DNA of 64,000 nucleotides. It comes from Raineya sp. (GTDB lineage Bacteria > Bacteroidota > Bacteroidia > Cytophagales > Thermonemataceae). Positions 7,530 to 16,165 of the stretch are shown here, one piece after another (position 1 is the stretch's first letter; each line of letters opens with the position of its first letter). Position numbers and translations under genes: made by a program. The notes below the pieces were generated by a model that did no database searches, was not told the origin of the DNA, and saw only the letters and a list, made by a program, of their open reading frames with translations. The stretch lies in contig JALONN010000011.1 of NCBI GenBank assembly GCA_025454915.1, positions 186,001 through 250,000 of the forward strand, read 5' to 3'.

Positions 7530-9536
7530 ATGGACTCTACCCCTCTTATGGATATTGCTATTCAGTTTAATAGACTTCATTATACTAATTCTCAACTCCT
7601 CGATTTTTATACTGCACTGTTAAAACCTCGTATGATAGAGGAAAAAATGCTCATCTTGCTTAGACAGGGACGCATCAGCAAATGGTTTTCTGGAATTGGT
7701 CAAGAGGCTATTGCTGTAGGTTCTACATTAGCCTTAGAAAATGATGAATTTGTATTCCCTCTTCATAGAAATTTAGGTGTTTTTACAAGTCGTAATATGC
7801 CACTTTCTAGGTTATTTGCACAATGGCAAGGAAAGGAGGATGGTTATACAAAAGGAAGAGATCGCTCATTCCATTTTGGAACATTAGAGCATCATATTGT
7901 AGGGATGATATCCCACTTAGGACCTCAAATGTCTGTCGCTGATGGAGTGGCTCTGGCTCATAAACTTTCAGGTGAGAAAAAAGTTAGTTTAGCATATTGT
8001 GGAGATGGTGCAACCAGTGAAGGAGAATTCCATGAAGCCATCAATGTAGCTGCTGTTTGGGATTTGCCCGTTATCTTTATGATAGAAAATAATGGATATG
8101 GTTTATCTACTCCTAATACAGAACAATATCGTTGTGAAGCCATTGTAGATAAAGCCATTGGATATGGAATAGAAGGTTATCAGGTAGATGGTAATAATAT
8201 CATAGCTGTCTATGAGCTTATAAGTAGATTAGCTAAAGAAATGAGAGAAAACCCTCGTCCTGTGCTTATTGAAGCCCTTACATTCCGTATGCGTGGACAT
8301 GAAGAAGCTTCTGGAACAAAATATGTTCCACAAGAGCTGATGGATATGTGGGCAAAAAAAGACCCTGTTCTCAATTACGAAAAATTCTTGGTACAACAAG
8401 GTGTTTTAACAGAAAAAAGTATTCAGGCTATCAGAGCAGAATATAAACAAGAAATGGAAAGAGAATTAGAAATAGGCTTTTCTAAGGAATCACCTGTCGC
8501 TGATCTGGAAACAGAGTTAGGGGATGTATATTTCCCTCATAAACAAGAAGTAATTGAACCTAAACAAGCAGGACTTTCTCAGAAACGTTTTATTGATGCT
8601 ATTTCTGATGGATTACGTCAGTCTATGGAACGCTATCCACAATTAGTTTTGATGGGGCAAGACATTGCTGAATATGGAGGAGCTTTTAAAATTACAGAGG
8701 GTTTTGTAAAAGATTTTGGTAAACAAAGAGTAAGAAATACACCTCTTTGCGAATCGGCTATTGTAGGAGCAGCGATGGGGCTTTCTTTAAAAGGTTACAA
8801 AGCCATGATGGAAATGCAATTTGCTGATTTTGTAACTTGCGGATTTAATCAGATTATCAATTATTTAGCGAAAGTACACTATCGCTGGGGAGCAAACGCT
8901 GATGTGGTAATACGCATGCCAACGGGAGCAAATACTACAGCTGGACCATTCCATTCACAATCGAATGAAGCTTGGTTCTTCCACACACCAGGGCTTAAAA
9001 TAGTCTATCCTTCAAACCCTTATGATGCAAAAGGGCTTATCAATGCAGCTATTGAAGACCCGAACCCTGTCATGTTTTTTGAGCATAAATACTTATATAG
9101 GTCTATTTCTGATGAAATTCCTGATGATTATTATACATGTCCTATTGGAAAAGCATCACTGGTTACAGAGGGTAGCGAAATGACCATTGTTACTTATGGC
9201 TTGTGTGTACACTGGGCAAAACAAATTCTAGAGGAACTCAATATTTCGGCAGATTTAATAGATTTGAGAACACTATTGCCTTGGGATACAGAAACTGTAG
9301 CAGAATCTGTGAAAAAAACAGGTAAAGTATTGGTTATTCATGAAGATACTCTTACAGGAGGTATTGGAGCTGAAATAGTGGCATGGATTACTGAAAATCT
9401 ATTCAAATATTTGGATGCACCAGTCATGCGTGAAGGTAGCCTAGATACACCAGTACCATTTACTCGTACTTTAGAACAACAGTTCTTACCATTTCAAAGA
9501 ATTAAAGATAAGATAATTAAACTTCAAAATTTTTAA
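7530..9536 (+). CDS. 2-oxoacid dehydrogenase E1 component, alpha and beta subunits fused
   Basis: Thiamine-diphosphate-dependent decarboxylase of a pyruvate or branched-chain 2-oxoacid dehydrogenase complex. Residues 1 to about 330 are the alpha part, with the ThDP/Mg motif GDG at 158-160 and NN at 187-188. From about residue 345 the beta part follows (SQKRFIDAISDGLRQSM, VLMGQDIAEYGGAFKITEGF, RVRNTPLCESAIVGAAMG, and a C-terminal transketolase domain near LITEN-type VLVIHEDTLTGG). The 668 residues are the sum of both subunits in one chain, common in Bacteroidota. No E2 or E3 gene is adjacent. Pyruvate versus branched-chain specificity cannot be told; the sequence looks most like the branched-chain/acetoin group. 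Confidence 0.9.
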   Translation: MDSTPLMDIAIQFNRLHYTNSQLLDFYTALLKPRMIEEKMLILLRQGRISKWFSGIGQEAIAVGSTLALENDEFVFPLHRNLGVFTSRNMPLSRLFAQWQGKEDGYTKGRDRSFHFGTLEHHIVGMISHLGPQMSVADGVALAHKLSGEKKVSLAYCGDGATSEGEFHEAINVAAVWDLPVIFMIENNGYGLSTPNTEQYRCEAIVDKAIGYGIEGYQVDGNNIIAVYELISRLAKEMRENPRPVLIEALTFRMRGHEEASGTKYVPQELMDMWAKKDPVLNYEKFLVQQGVLTEKSIQAIRAEYKQEMERELEIGFSKESPVADLETELGDVYFPHKQEVIEPKQAGLSQKRFIDAISDGLRQSMERYPQLVLMGQDIAEYGGAFKITEGFVKDFGKQRVRNTPLCESAIVGAAMGLSLKGYKAMMEMQFADFVTCGFNQIINYLAKVHYRWGANADVVIRMPTGANTTAGPFHSQSNEAWFFHTPGLKIVYPSNPYDAKGLINAAIEDPNPVMFFEHKYLYRSISDEIPDDYYTCPIGKASLVTEGSEMTIVTYGLCVHWAKQILEELNISADLIDLRTLLPWDTETVAESVKKTGKVLVIHEDTLTGGIGAEIVAWITENLFKYLDAPVMREGSLDTPVPFTRTLEQQFLPFQRIKDKIIKLQNF

Positions 9537-9546
9537 AATATTGTGG

Positions 9547-9580
9547 GAAGGCTACGAATTATTTTCATAGCCTTCTTTGA
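9547..9580 (+). terminator. Probable terminator after the E1 gene
   Basis: GAAGGCTA (9547-9554) pairs with TAGCCTTC (9568-9575), with three further possible pairs inside after one mismatch, then TTTGATTATTG. The T-tract is modest. It begins 11 bases after the stop codon. Confidence 0.55.
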
Positions 9581-9701
9581 TTATTGACAGAAATTTGTTA
9601 AAATTGCATTAACATGGTTAAACACTTATTTGGTTAAGTCTCAATAACTTTTTACCAAATCTTGTATTGTTACACTATTATATTAGCAAAAAAAAAGCTA
9701 A

Positions 9702-9709
9702 TAAATTTG
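9702..9709 (+). promoter_or_regulatory. -7 promoter element upstream of susC-like gene
   Basis: TAAATTTG matches TAnnTTTG, 89 bases before the SusC start. No convincing -33 TTTG lies at the right distance. The remaining leader (9710-9797) is AT-rich with a T6GG-type run but no stable hairpin that I can see. Confidence 0.4.
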
Positions 9710-9797
9710 CAATTATTCAAACTATTCTCTTTTTTTGGCGTTTCCAAAAAAAGTGTTCAACTTTAATTTAATGTTAAACTCAAAACCCAATTAACTT

Positions 9798-12700
9798 ATG
9801 AGAAAGAATCTACTTCTGGGTTTTGCTTTGATGTTGCTGATAGTATTTCAGGCATTGGGGCAAACAGACGTAACTATCTCCGGGAAACTCACCGATAAAG
9901 AAGGTGTACCTGTCCCAGGAGCTACCATTACTGTGAAGGGTAAAACTGGTTTGGGGACTGTCACAGATGCTGACGGTAACTATACTATTACAGTACCCAA
10001 AGGCTCAACACTACAGTTTTCTGGTGCTGGTTTTAAAGATAAAACCATTGTAGTTGGAGATCAGACTACTGTAAATGCTTCTATGGAAAGTGATGAAGAA
10101 ATAGCAGGAATTACAGTAACAACAGCTTATGGTCAAGTAATTGATAAGACTCTTAAAACAGGAGCTCTTACAAGTGTATCTGGTAAAGACTTTGAAAACT
10201 TACCTATGCAAAGTTTTGATAGAGCAATGCAAGGACGTATGTCTGGGGTAGCAGTCAATGCTGCAAGTGGTGCTCCAGGTGGTGGTCTTACCGTAAGAAT
10301 CAGAGGAACAGGATCTGTTCTTGCTAGTAATGCTCCTTTGTACATTGTTGATGGTGTACAAATAACTCCTGGTGCTGTTTCTGGACAAGGTTCTTCTAAT
10401 ACTTTAGGCTCTATCAATCCTAATGATATTGAGTCTATTGAGGTATTGAAAGATGCTGCTTCTGCTGCTATCTATGGTGCTCAGTCTGCAAATGGTGTTG
10501 TAATCATTACAACTAAAAAAGGTAAGAAAAACTCAGATAACTTCTCTTTCACTATGCAAGAAGGTTTTGTACAACCTGTAAGATTGTATGAGATGCTTAA
10601 TAACAGACAGTATGCATCTTTAAAGAGAGAAGCAAAATTGAATGATGTAACTACAACATTAGGAAGAACACCTACAGATGCAGAATTAGATTTTGCATTG
10701 AATAATCCTCTTGCATCAGCTTCATTAGGTAATCTTTCAGGGTTAGGATCAAATGTATTATATGGAGATCCTGATAATCCTAATTTAGTAAACTTTGACT
10801 GGAAGAAAAACGTATTCAGAACAGCTCGTTTACGTACTTATGATTTCACTTACTCTGGTGGTGGAGAAAAATCAAGATTCTATGTAAGTGCAGCTTATCA
10901 AAGACAAGAAGGTCAAATCATCAAGAATCAGTGGGAAAGATTAACCTTAAGAGCTAATATTGATGTAAAACCTTCTAAGAGATTTGCATTACAATCTAAT
11001 AACAGCGTTTCAGTACAAGGTATTTTCGGATCAATTGCTGGTGGTGATGGTAACTTCTTAAATTCTCCATTTTTTGGTTCATTTGTAAGCTCACCTACCA
11101 AGAATGCATATAATGCTGATGGTTCTTTTGCTCAATACTCTGATAACGTACTTGCATTTAACTACAACATCCTTCAAGGTATTAATCAAGAAATTCGTAG
11201 AGGTTCAGGTGTACAGTTTGTAAATAGCTTAAGAGGTACATACAACATATTACCAAGCTTATCTGTAACATCTTTTGTTGGTGTTGACTGGTTAAATAAC
11301 AGAGATGAAAATCTCAGACCAGCTTCTATTCCTGCTTTTGCTCCAGGTAATCTGTTTAATAGATATGATAGAGACTTCAGTATGAATACTAGCCATACTA
11401 TTAATTACAATAAAACAATTGGTCAAAACCATAATGTTTCTGCTTTGGCAGGTTATGAGTATCGCTTCAGACAATTTATGTTTACTTCTGCATTAGGTAG
11501 AACTGTAACACCTGGTATTACAACTCTTACAGGAGGGGTTCCAAGTGGTACAACTGCGGCTACATTCTCTACAGCACTTGGTAACGTTTTTGAAAATGAT
11601 AGAGCAGGATGGTTTACACAAGCTAAATATAACTTCAAAGAAAAATACTTTATTGATGGTACTTTCCGTAGAGATGGTTCTTCTAAATTTGGTAGAAATA
11701 CTAAATATGGAAATTTCTATGCTACATCAATAGGATGGAGAATTAGTGAAGAGGCTTTTATGCAAGGTGTTAAAGACCAAGTAAGTGAACTTAAAGTAAG
11801 AGCAAGTTATGGTTATACTGGTAACTCTGAAATTGATGATTACCGTAATGTTACTACTTTTAGTGGATCTGGCTTATATTTAGGTACATCAGCAATTCGC
11901 CCTAATACATTAGGTAATGACATCCTTACTTGGGAAGGTTCAAGACAAATGAACGTAGCAGTGGATTATGGTTTCTTGAGAGGTAACAGAATATTTGGTT
12001 CATTAGATTTCTGGAGAAGAGATACAGAAGATGCACTCTTCAACGTTTCTGTTCCTGTAGATGGAGGAGTAAGACCTTCTAATATTACTAGAAATGTTGG
12101 TAAAATTAGAAATCAGGGAATTGATTTTGAAGTAGGAGCAGTATTATTCAATAATCCCGAAAAATTACAATGGACAAGTACTTTTAACATTACCTATCAA
12201 GAAAACAAAGTATTGGATTTACCTGAAGGAAATAATGTTATTCGTATAGGTACAGGTGCTGCTGCTGTTGACGTATTTAGAGGATACCCCTTGAGTAGTT
12301 ATATATTACCTGCTTATGCTGGTGTAAATCCAGCTACAGGTCAAGGTATGTATTATGACGGTAACAATAATATTGTCTACCAACCTCTAGGGTATTTAGT
12401 AGATAATAATACTAAAGCAATTAATTTTAGAGATGATAGATATTTAGGAACAGGTCTTCCTAGAATTTTTGGTGGTTGGAACAACCAACTTTCATACAAA
12501 GGAATTACTTTAGAGTTCTTATGGCAATATCAGTATGGTAATATGGCAATAAATGGAGACTATCTTAATAACTTACATAATAGTATGGAAGGTGGTGATA
12601 ATAATGTTACAAAGGCATTAGACAGATGGACTAAGCCAGGTGATATTACCAATGTGCCAAAATTGAGCTTAACAGGAAGCTTAAATGGTGTATCTTCTGC

Positions 12701-12968
12701 TTTAGCTTCATCTCGTTATCTAGAAGATGCATCTTATTTGCGTCTAAAAACTGTAACATTGGGTTATACCATTCCTACAGAAAGACTCAAAGGATTTAAA
12801 TCAGCAAGAATATTTGTTCAGTCAGTGAACTTACTAACATTCACCAAATCAAATATTATTGACCCTGAAATTATTGTAGCTGCTGGTAATGCAACAGGTG
12901 GTGGAGGAACAATCAACCAATTCCCTCAAGGAAGACAGTTCTCCATTGGTGCAAGCTTAGGATTTTAA
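9798..12968 (+). CDS. SusC/RagA family TonB-linked outer-membrane receptor
   Basis: Outer-membrane TonB-dependent transporter of 1056 residues that takes up oligomeric nutrients together with its SusD partner. Order: signal peptide (about 1-21, ending ALGQ); carboxypeptidase-regulatory-like beta-sandwich (about 23-95, VSGKLTDKEG-type motif); plug domain (about 115-225, with RIRGTGS and PLYIVDGVQI, and YGAQSANGVVIITTKKGK closing it); then a long beta-barrel ending in ASLGF with a terminal Phe. These are the hallmarks of SusC rather than siderophore receptors. It is 22 bases upstream of the SusD gene. The substrate is not evident; the flanking peptidases suggest peptides. Confidence 0.95.
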   Translation: MRKNLLLGFALMLLIVFQALGQTDVTISGKLTDKEGVPVPGATITVKGKTGLGTVTDADGNYTITVPKGSTLQFSGAGFKDKTIVVGDQTTVNASMESDEEIAGITVTTAYGQVIDKTLKTGALTSVSGKDFENLPMQSFDRAMQGRMSGVAVNAASGAPGGGLTVRIRGTGSVLASNAPLYIVDGVQITPGAVSGQGSSNTLGSINPNDIESIEVLKDAASAAIYGAQSANGVVIITTKKGKKNSDNFSFTMQEGFVQPVRLYEMLNNRQYASLKREAKLNDVTTTLGRTPTDAELDFALNNPLASASLGNLSGLGSNVLYGDPDNPNLVNFDWKKNVFRTARLRTYDFTYSGGGEKSRFYVSAAYQRQEGQIIKNQWERLTLRANIDVKPSKRFALQSNNSVSVQGIFGSIAGGDGNFLNSPFFGSFVSSPTKNAYNADGSFAQYSDNVLAFNYNILQGINQEIRRGSGVQFVNSLRGTYNILPSLSVTSFVGVDWLNNRDENLRPASIPAFAPGNLFNRYDRDFSMNTSHTINYNKTIGQNHNVSALAGYEYRFRQFMFTSALGRTVTPGITTLTGGVPSGTTAATFSTALGNVFENDRAGWFTQAKYNFKEKYFIDGTFRRDGSSKFGRNTKYGNFYATSIGWRISEEAFMQGVKDQVSELKVRASYGYTGNSEIDDYRNVTTFSGSGLYLGTSAIRPNTLGNDILTWEGSRQMNVAVDYGFLRGNRIFGSLDFWRRDTEDALFNVSVPVDGGVRPSNITRNVGKIRNQGIDFEVGAVLFNNPEKLQWTSTFNITYQENKVLDLPEGNNVIRIGTGAAAVDVFRGYPLSSYILPAYAGVNPATGQGMYYDGNNNIVYQPLGYLVDNNTKAINFRDDRYLGTGLPRIFGGWNNQLSYKGITLEFLWQYQYGNMAINGDYLNNLHNSMEGGDNNVTKALDRWTKPGDITNVPKLSLTGSLNGVSSALASSRYLEDASYLRLKTVTLGYTIPTERLKGFKSARIFVQSVNLLTFTKSNIIDPEIIVAAGNATGGGGTINQFPQGRQFSIGASLGF

Positions 12969-12990
12969 TCTTTAAAATAGCATAAAAGAT

Positions 12991-14433
12991 ATGAAAAAAA
13001 TAAAAAATATATTATATGTTGCTGCCACTCTATTTTTAGGAGTAAGTTGCAACCGTTATCTGGAAAAAACTCCCAGAGCTCAATTAAGTCCAGAAATTGC
13101 TTTATCAGATTCAGTGGGTGTGCAAGGAACGCTTGCTTCTTCATACAGAAGATTAAACCAGTTTGAGTATTATGGTAGAGATATCATGTTATTGGGAGAT
13201 GTACTTGCCGATAATGCAAGAATAGCAGTCAATTCAGGTCGTTATACGACACAAATTGATAACCAAATTTTCTCACACTTTAACTTTTGGAATGGAGCAC
13301 CTTATGCTGCTATTAATGACGCAAACTACGTGATAGAGGCTGCTGATAAGACTGAAATTAGAATGTCTGATAATCTGAGAAAAAGATTGAAAGGCGAAGC
13401 TTTGTTTATAAGAGCTCTTTGTCATCACGATTTAATGAGAGCATATTCTTATGAACCTGCTAATGCATCTGGTTTTAGCTTTAGTGTGGTTCTTAGAAAC
13501 AAGCCAACAAAAGGTTTAAGTGATGCTGAGGGTGCAGTTCGAGCTAGTGTTGCAGAAGGTTACGATTTTATTATCAAAGACTTGCAACAAGCAATTTCTC
13601 TATTTGAAACAATCCCTAATGTAGGTTTCCCAAATAGAGCAAACTTAGCATCTGCTCAAGCTTTATTAGCAAGAGTATACTTATATGCTGGTCGTTTTGC
13701 TGATGCTGCTGATGCTGCTGATGCTGCATTGAATACAGTAGATAACCAACCTACACCAAGAGCAACATTATCAACAGCTGCTAGTCATGCTGGCTCATTC
13801 AATACAACTATTCACCCTGAAGCATTGTTTGAAGTTGATATCAACGCTGCTGACTGGTCAACGGTAGATGGTGTTAATAACTCTTTATCATCATGGACAA
13901 GATCTCTTACATCAACGTTTACACCTCCCTTACCAGCTCCAGGACCAGGTCCTATATTTGCAATAGCAGGTTCAAACTCTTTGAATGCTTTAATTATTGC
14001 AAGTGATGCAAGAAGAGGAGTTTGGAGTCCTACTGCTGAGTGTGGTAAATGGCGTGGAGAAAAAGGAGTATACTTAGAAAACGTTCCCGTTATCAGATAC
14101 GCTGAATTAGTGCTAATACAAGCTGAAGGAAGAGCTAGAAGTGGAAATGATGCAGTTGCTCAAACAGCTCTAAACAGATTAAGAACCAATAGAGGTTTGC
14201 CTACTGTTACACCAACAGGAACAGCTCTTACGGATGAAATCATGTTACAAAGAAGAATAGAGTTTGCTTTTGAAGGTCACAGATGGTTTGATTTGAAACG
14301 TTTAGGCTTGCCGATTTCTAAAGACCCTGCACAAGGTGCTGCATTGTCTGCAAGTGACCCTCGAGTTCTTGCTCCAATTCCTGCAACAGAATTAGGTATC
14401 AATCCTAAATTAGTACAAAATCCTGGTTATTAA
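12991..14433 (+). CDS. SusD/RagB family nutrient-binding surface lipoprotein
   Basis: Surface lipoprotein of 480 residues that forms the lid over the SusC barrel. A lipobox LGVSC puts the lipidated Cys at residue 20. The SusD fold signs are the N-terminal LEKTPRAQLSPEIALS, the central TPR helices (LKGEALFIRALCHHDLMRAY, ALLARVYLYAGRFADAADAA) and the C-terminal IEFAFEGHRWFDLKRLG with a typical terminal NPGY. Three tandem copies of the 9-mer GCTGATGCT at 13699-13725 encode the ADAADAADA helix. A Pro/Gly-rich loop (PPLPAPGPGP) lies near residue 312. Adjacent to SusC. Confidence 0.94.
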   Translation: MKKIKNILYVAATLFLGVSCNRYLEKTPRAQLSPEIALSDSVGVQGTLASSYRRLNQFEYYGRDIMLLGDVLADNARIAVNSGRYTTQIDNQIFSHFNFWNGAPYAAINDANYVIEAADKTEIRMSDNLRKRLKGEALFIRALCHHDLMRAYSYEPANASGFSFSVVLRNKPTKGLSDAEGAVRASVAEGYDFIIKDLQQAISLFETIPNVGFPNRANLASAQALLARVYLYAGRFADAADAADAALNTVDNQPTPRATLSTAASHAGSFNTTIHPEALFEVDINAADWSTVDGVNNSLSSWTRSLTSTFTPPLPAPGPGPIFAIAGSNSLNALIIASDARRGVWSPTAECGKWRGEKGVYLENVPVIRYAELVLIQAEGRARSGNDAVAQTALNRLRTNRGLPTVTPTGTALTDEIMLQRRIEFAFEGHRWFDLKRLGLPISKDPAQGAALSASDPRVLAPIPATELGINPKLVQNPGY

Positions 14434-14458
14434 TCAAATTTAAAAAATTAGATGTCTT

Positions 14459-15349
14459 ATGAAAAGATATATTGTAAAATCAATTTTTGTACTCACGGCA
14501 ATATTCTCTTTGAATGCTTGTTTTTTCAAAGATCCAGGTACAGAAATAAAATTTAGTGGCTTACAGATAGAAATAGATAGAGCAACCCTGCAAGGGGATC
14601 CAAATACTAAAGATTCAAGAAAGTATTTGAAAGCACTAGATGGTGTACCTATTCAAGATTCTGTGAAAATTAATTTGGTAGGACCTCAACAAAAAGAGGA
14701 CATAACAGTTACTGTAGAAGTTGCACCTAGTGCTGGTGGAGGTAGTACAGCTGAAACAGCTCTTAATGGAAGTGGTACGACTGCTGTAGCAGGAGTTCAT
14801 TATCAATTACTGACTACTTCTGTAGTAATACCTGCTGGAAAAAGCTTTGCTTACATCAGGTTAAATATAATTGATGATAATATTGATGCAGCATTACCTG
14901 TAGCAATCAGACTAAACCTAACTTCTACATCTAAAGGAGTTTTAAGTACCAATTATAAAACCCACAGAATTATCTTAAGAGCGGAGTGTCCGTTTGATAA
15001 AGCTAAGTTTATTGGTAACTATAGCACTTTAGAACCTGGTTATGGAACTTATGCTACAACTTCTGCAGAAGTATCTGAAAATGCAACAACGTATACTATT
15101 CGTATCACAAACTTCTGGGATTCTGGAGCTCAAATTAATTATGTTTTGACAAAATCAAACCAAACAGTAGCAATACCTTCCCAAAATTTTACGACTAATT
15201 TTGATGCAAATACATATAATGTTGTAAGTACTGGTAGCCCTACATTCGATCCTTGTACGGGTAATATGAGAGTACCTTATAGAGTGACAAGAGTTGTTGG
15301 ACCTCCATTCGTACCTGAGGACAATGTACATACTTTCACAAAACAATAA
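14459..15349 (+). CDS. Sus-locus accessory surface lipoprotein (DUF1735/DUF4843-like)
   Basis: A 296-residue lipoprotein with lipobox SLNAC (Cys21). The N-terminal half contains a beta-sandwich of the type often found third in Sus operons: DSVKINLVGPQQ, then GVHYQLLTTSVVIPAG and YIRLNIIDDNID, which also resembles Calx-beta/DUF1735 strands. The second half (from about 175) begins with CPFDKAKFIGNYS, an immunoglobulin-like or lipocalin-like stretch with no catalytic motif seen. It likely binds the ligand at the cell surface next to SusCD. It starts 25 bases after the SusD stop and is followed by a hairpin terminator. Confidence 0.75.
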   Translation: MKRYIVKSIFVLTAIFSLNACFFKDPGTEIKFSGLQIEIDRATLQGDPNTKDSRKYLKALDGVPIQDSVKINLVGPQQKEDITVTVEVAPSAGGGSTAETALNGSGTTAVAGVHYQLLTTSVVIPAGKSFAYIRLNIIDDNIDAALPVAIRLNLTSTSKGVLSTNYKTHRIILRAECPFDKAKFIGNYSTLEPGYGTYATTSAEVSENATTYTIRITNFWDSGAQINYVLTKSNQTVAIPSQNFTTNFDANTYNVVSTGSPTFDPCTGNMRVPYRVTRVVGPPFVPEDNVHTFTKQ

Positions 15350-15366
15350 TAAATTACTGTAGGTTT

Positions 15367-15400
15367 ATAGAGTGGGTATAATCATATCCACTCTATTTGC
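15367..15400 (+). terminator. Terminator of the SusC-SusD-lipoprotein operon
   Basis: A 13-base stem at 15367-15379 / 15384-15396 with one G-T pair and a 4-base loop, followed by TTGCTTT. It starts 17 bases after the lipoprotein stop, closing the three-gene operon. Confidence 0.7.
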
Positions 15401-15425
15401 TTTATAAATGTATCTATTATAAAAT

Positions 15426-16124
15426 ATGAAGATTATGAACCCAAAATATATATTACTTGTATGTTCATTTATGATAAATGGATGGGTTAGTGCTCAAAAT
15501 CTAAATTTAAGCCCCAGTTTTGGAGGAATTACTCTTGCTCCTCTTACTACCACGGGTAAGATTTTTGATGAATCTAATGTGTTTTTTACACAAAATTGGT
15601 GCGAGGGGAGTATATATATCAATATAGATGCTAAAGGTTTATTTGTTTCTAAGTTGAAATATAACATAGTAGAAGATAAAATTATTATGCAAAATGAACA
15701 AGGAGTCTTCGAATTTCCCAAAGGGAGTATTTTGAGTTTTACTTTAAAGTTAAATGGTAAAGAATATACATTTTTGAGTGGTTTAGAAGGAATAGAAAAA
15801 TATAATGCCACAAACTTCTTTTTGGTTCATTATCAATCAAATAAAATAAAATTAATTACGAAACACTTTTCAGTGCTTCAAAATTTAGGTAGTAATAATT
15901 ATGGTTCTACTACACAAGAATATACTTATTCAAAAGAGAAAGATTTATATATTTATAAAGATTCAAAGGGGGTATTGGTAAAGCGAAATAAAAAATCAAT
16001 TTTAGAAGTATTAGGAGGAGATAAAAAAATGTGGGAAGAGTATATTAAAAATAATAAATTAGATATGAAAAAAGAGGAAGATATAGCTCGATTAATACAA
16101 TTTTATGATAGTAAAAATCCTTAA
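15426..16124 (+). CDS. Exported protein of unknown function
   Basis: A 232-residue protein that I do not recognise. An N-terminal signal peptide (YILLVCSFMINGWVSAQ, cleavage near residue 24) is clear. The rest looks beta-rich, with KIIMQNEQGVFEFPKGSILSFTLKLNG and a Lys-rich C-terminal helix after about residue 180 (GGDKKMWEEYIKNNKLDMKKEED). No catalytic motif or sorting domain is visible. Two in-frame ATGs (15426 and 15435) are possible starts. It lies between the Sus-like operon and the S8 peptidase, on the same strand. Confidence 0.75.
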   Translation: MKIMNPKYILLVCSFMINGWVSAQNLNLSPSFGGITLAPLTTTGKIFDESNVFFTQNWCEGSIYINIDAKGLFVSKLKYNIVEDKIIMQNEQGVFEFPKGSILSFTLKLNGKEYTFLSGLEGIEKYNATNFFLVHYQSNKIKLITKHFSVLQNLGSNNYGSTTQEYTYSKEKDLYIYKDSKGVLVKRNKKSILEVLGGDKKMWEEYIKNNKLDMKKEEDIARLIQFYDSKNP

Positions 16125-16165
16125 TTATATAAATAACTTTATATTCACCTATCTAGGCTAAAATC

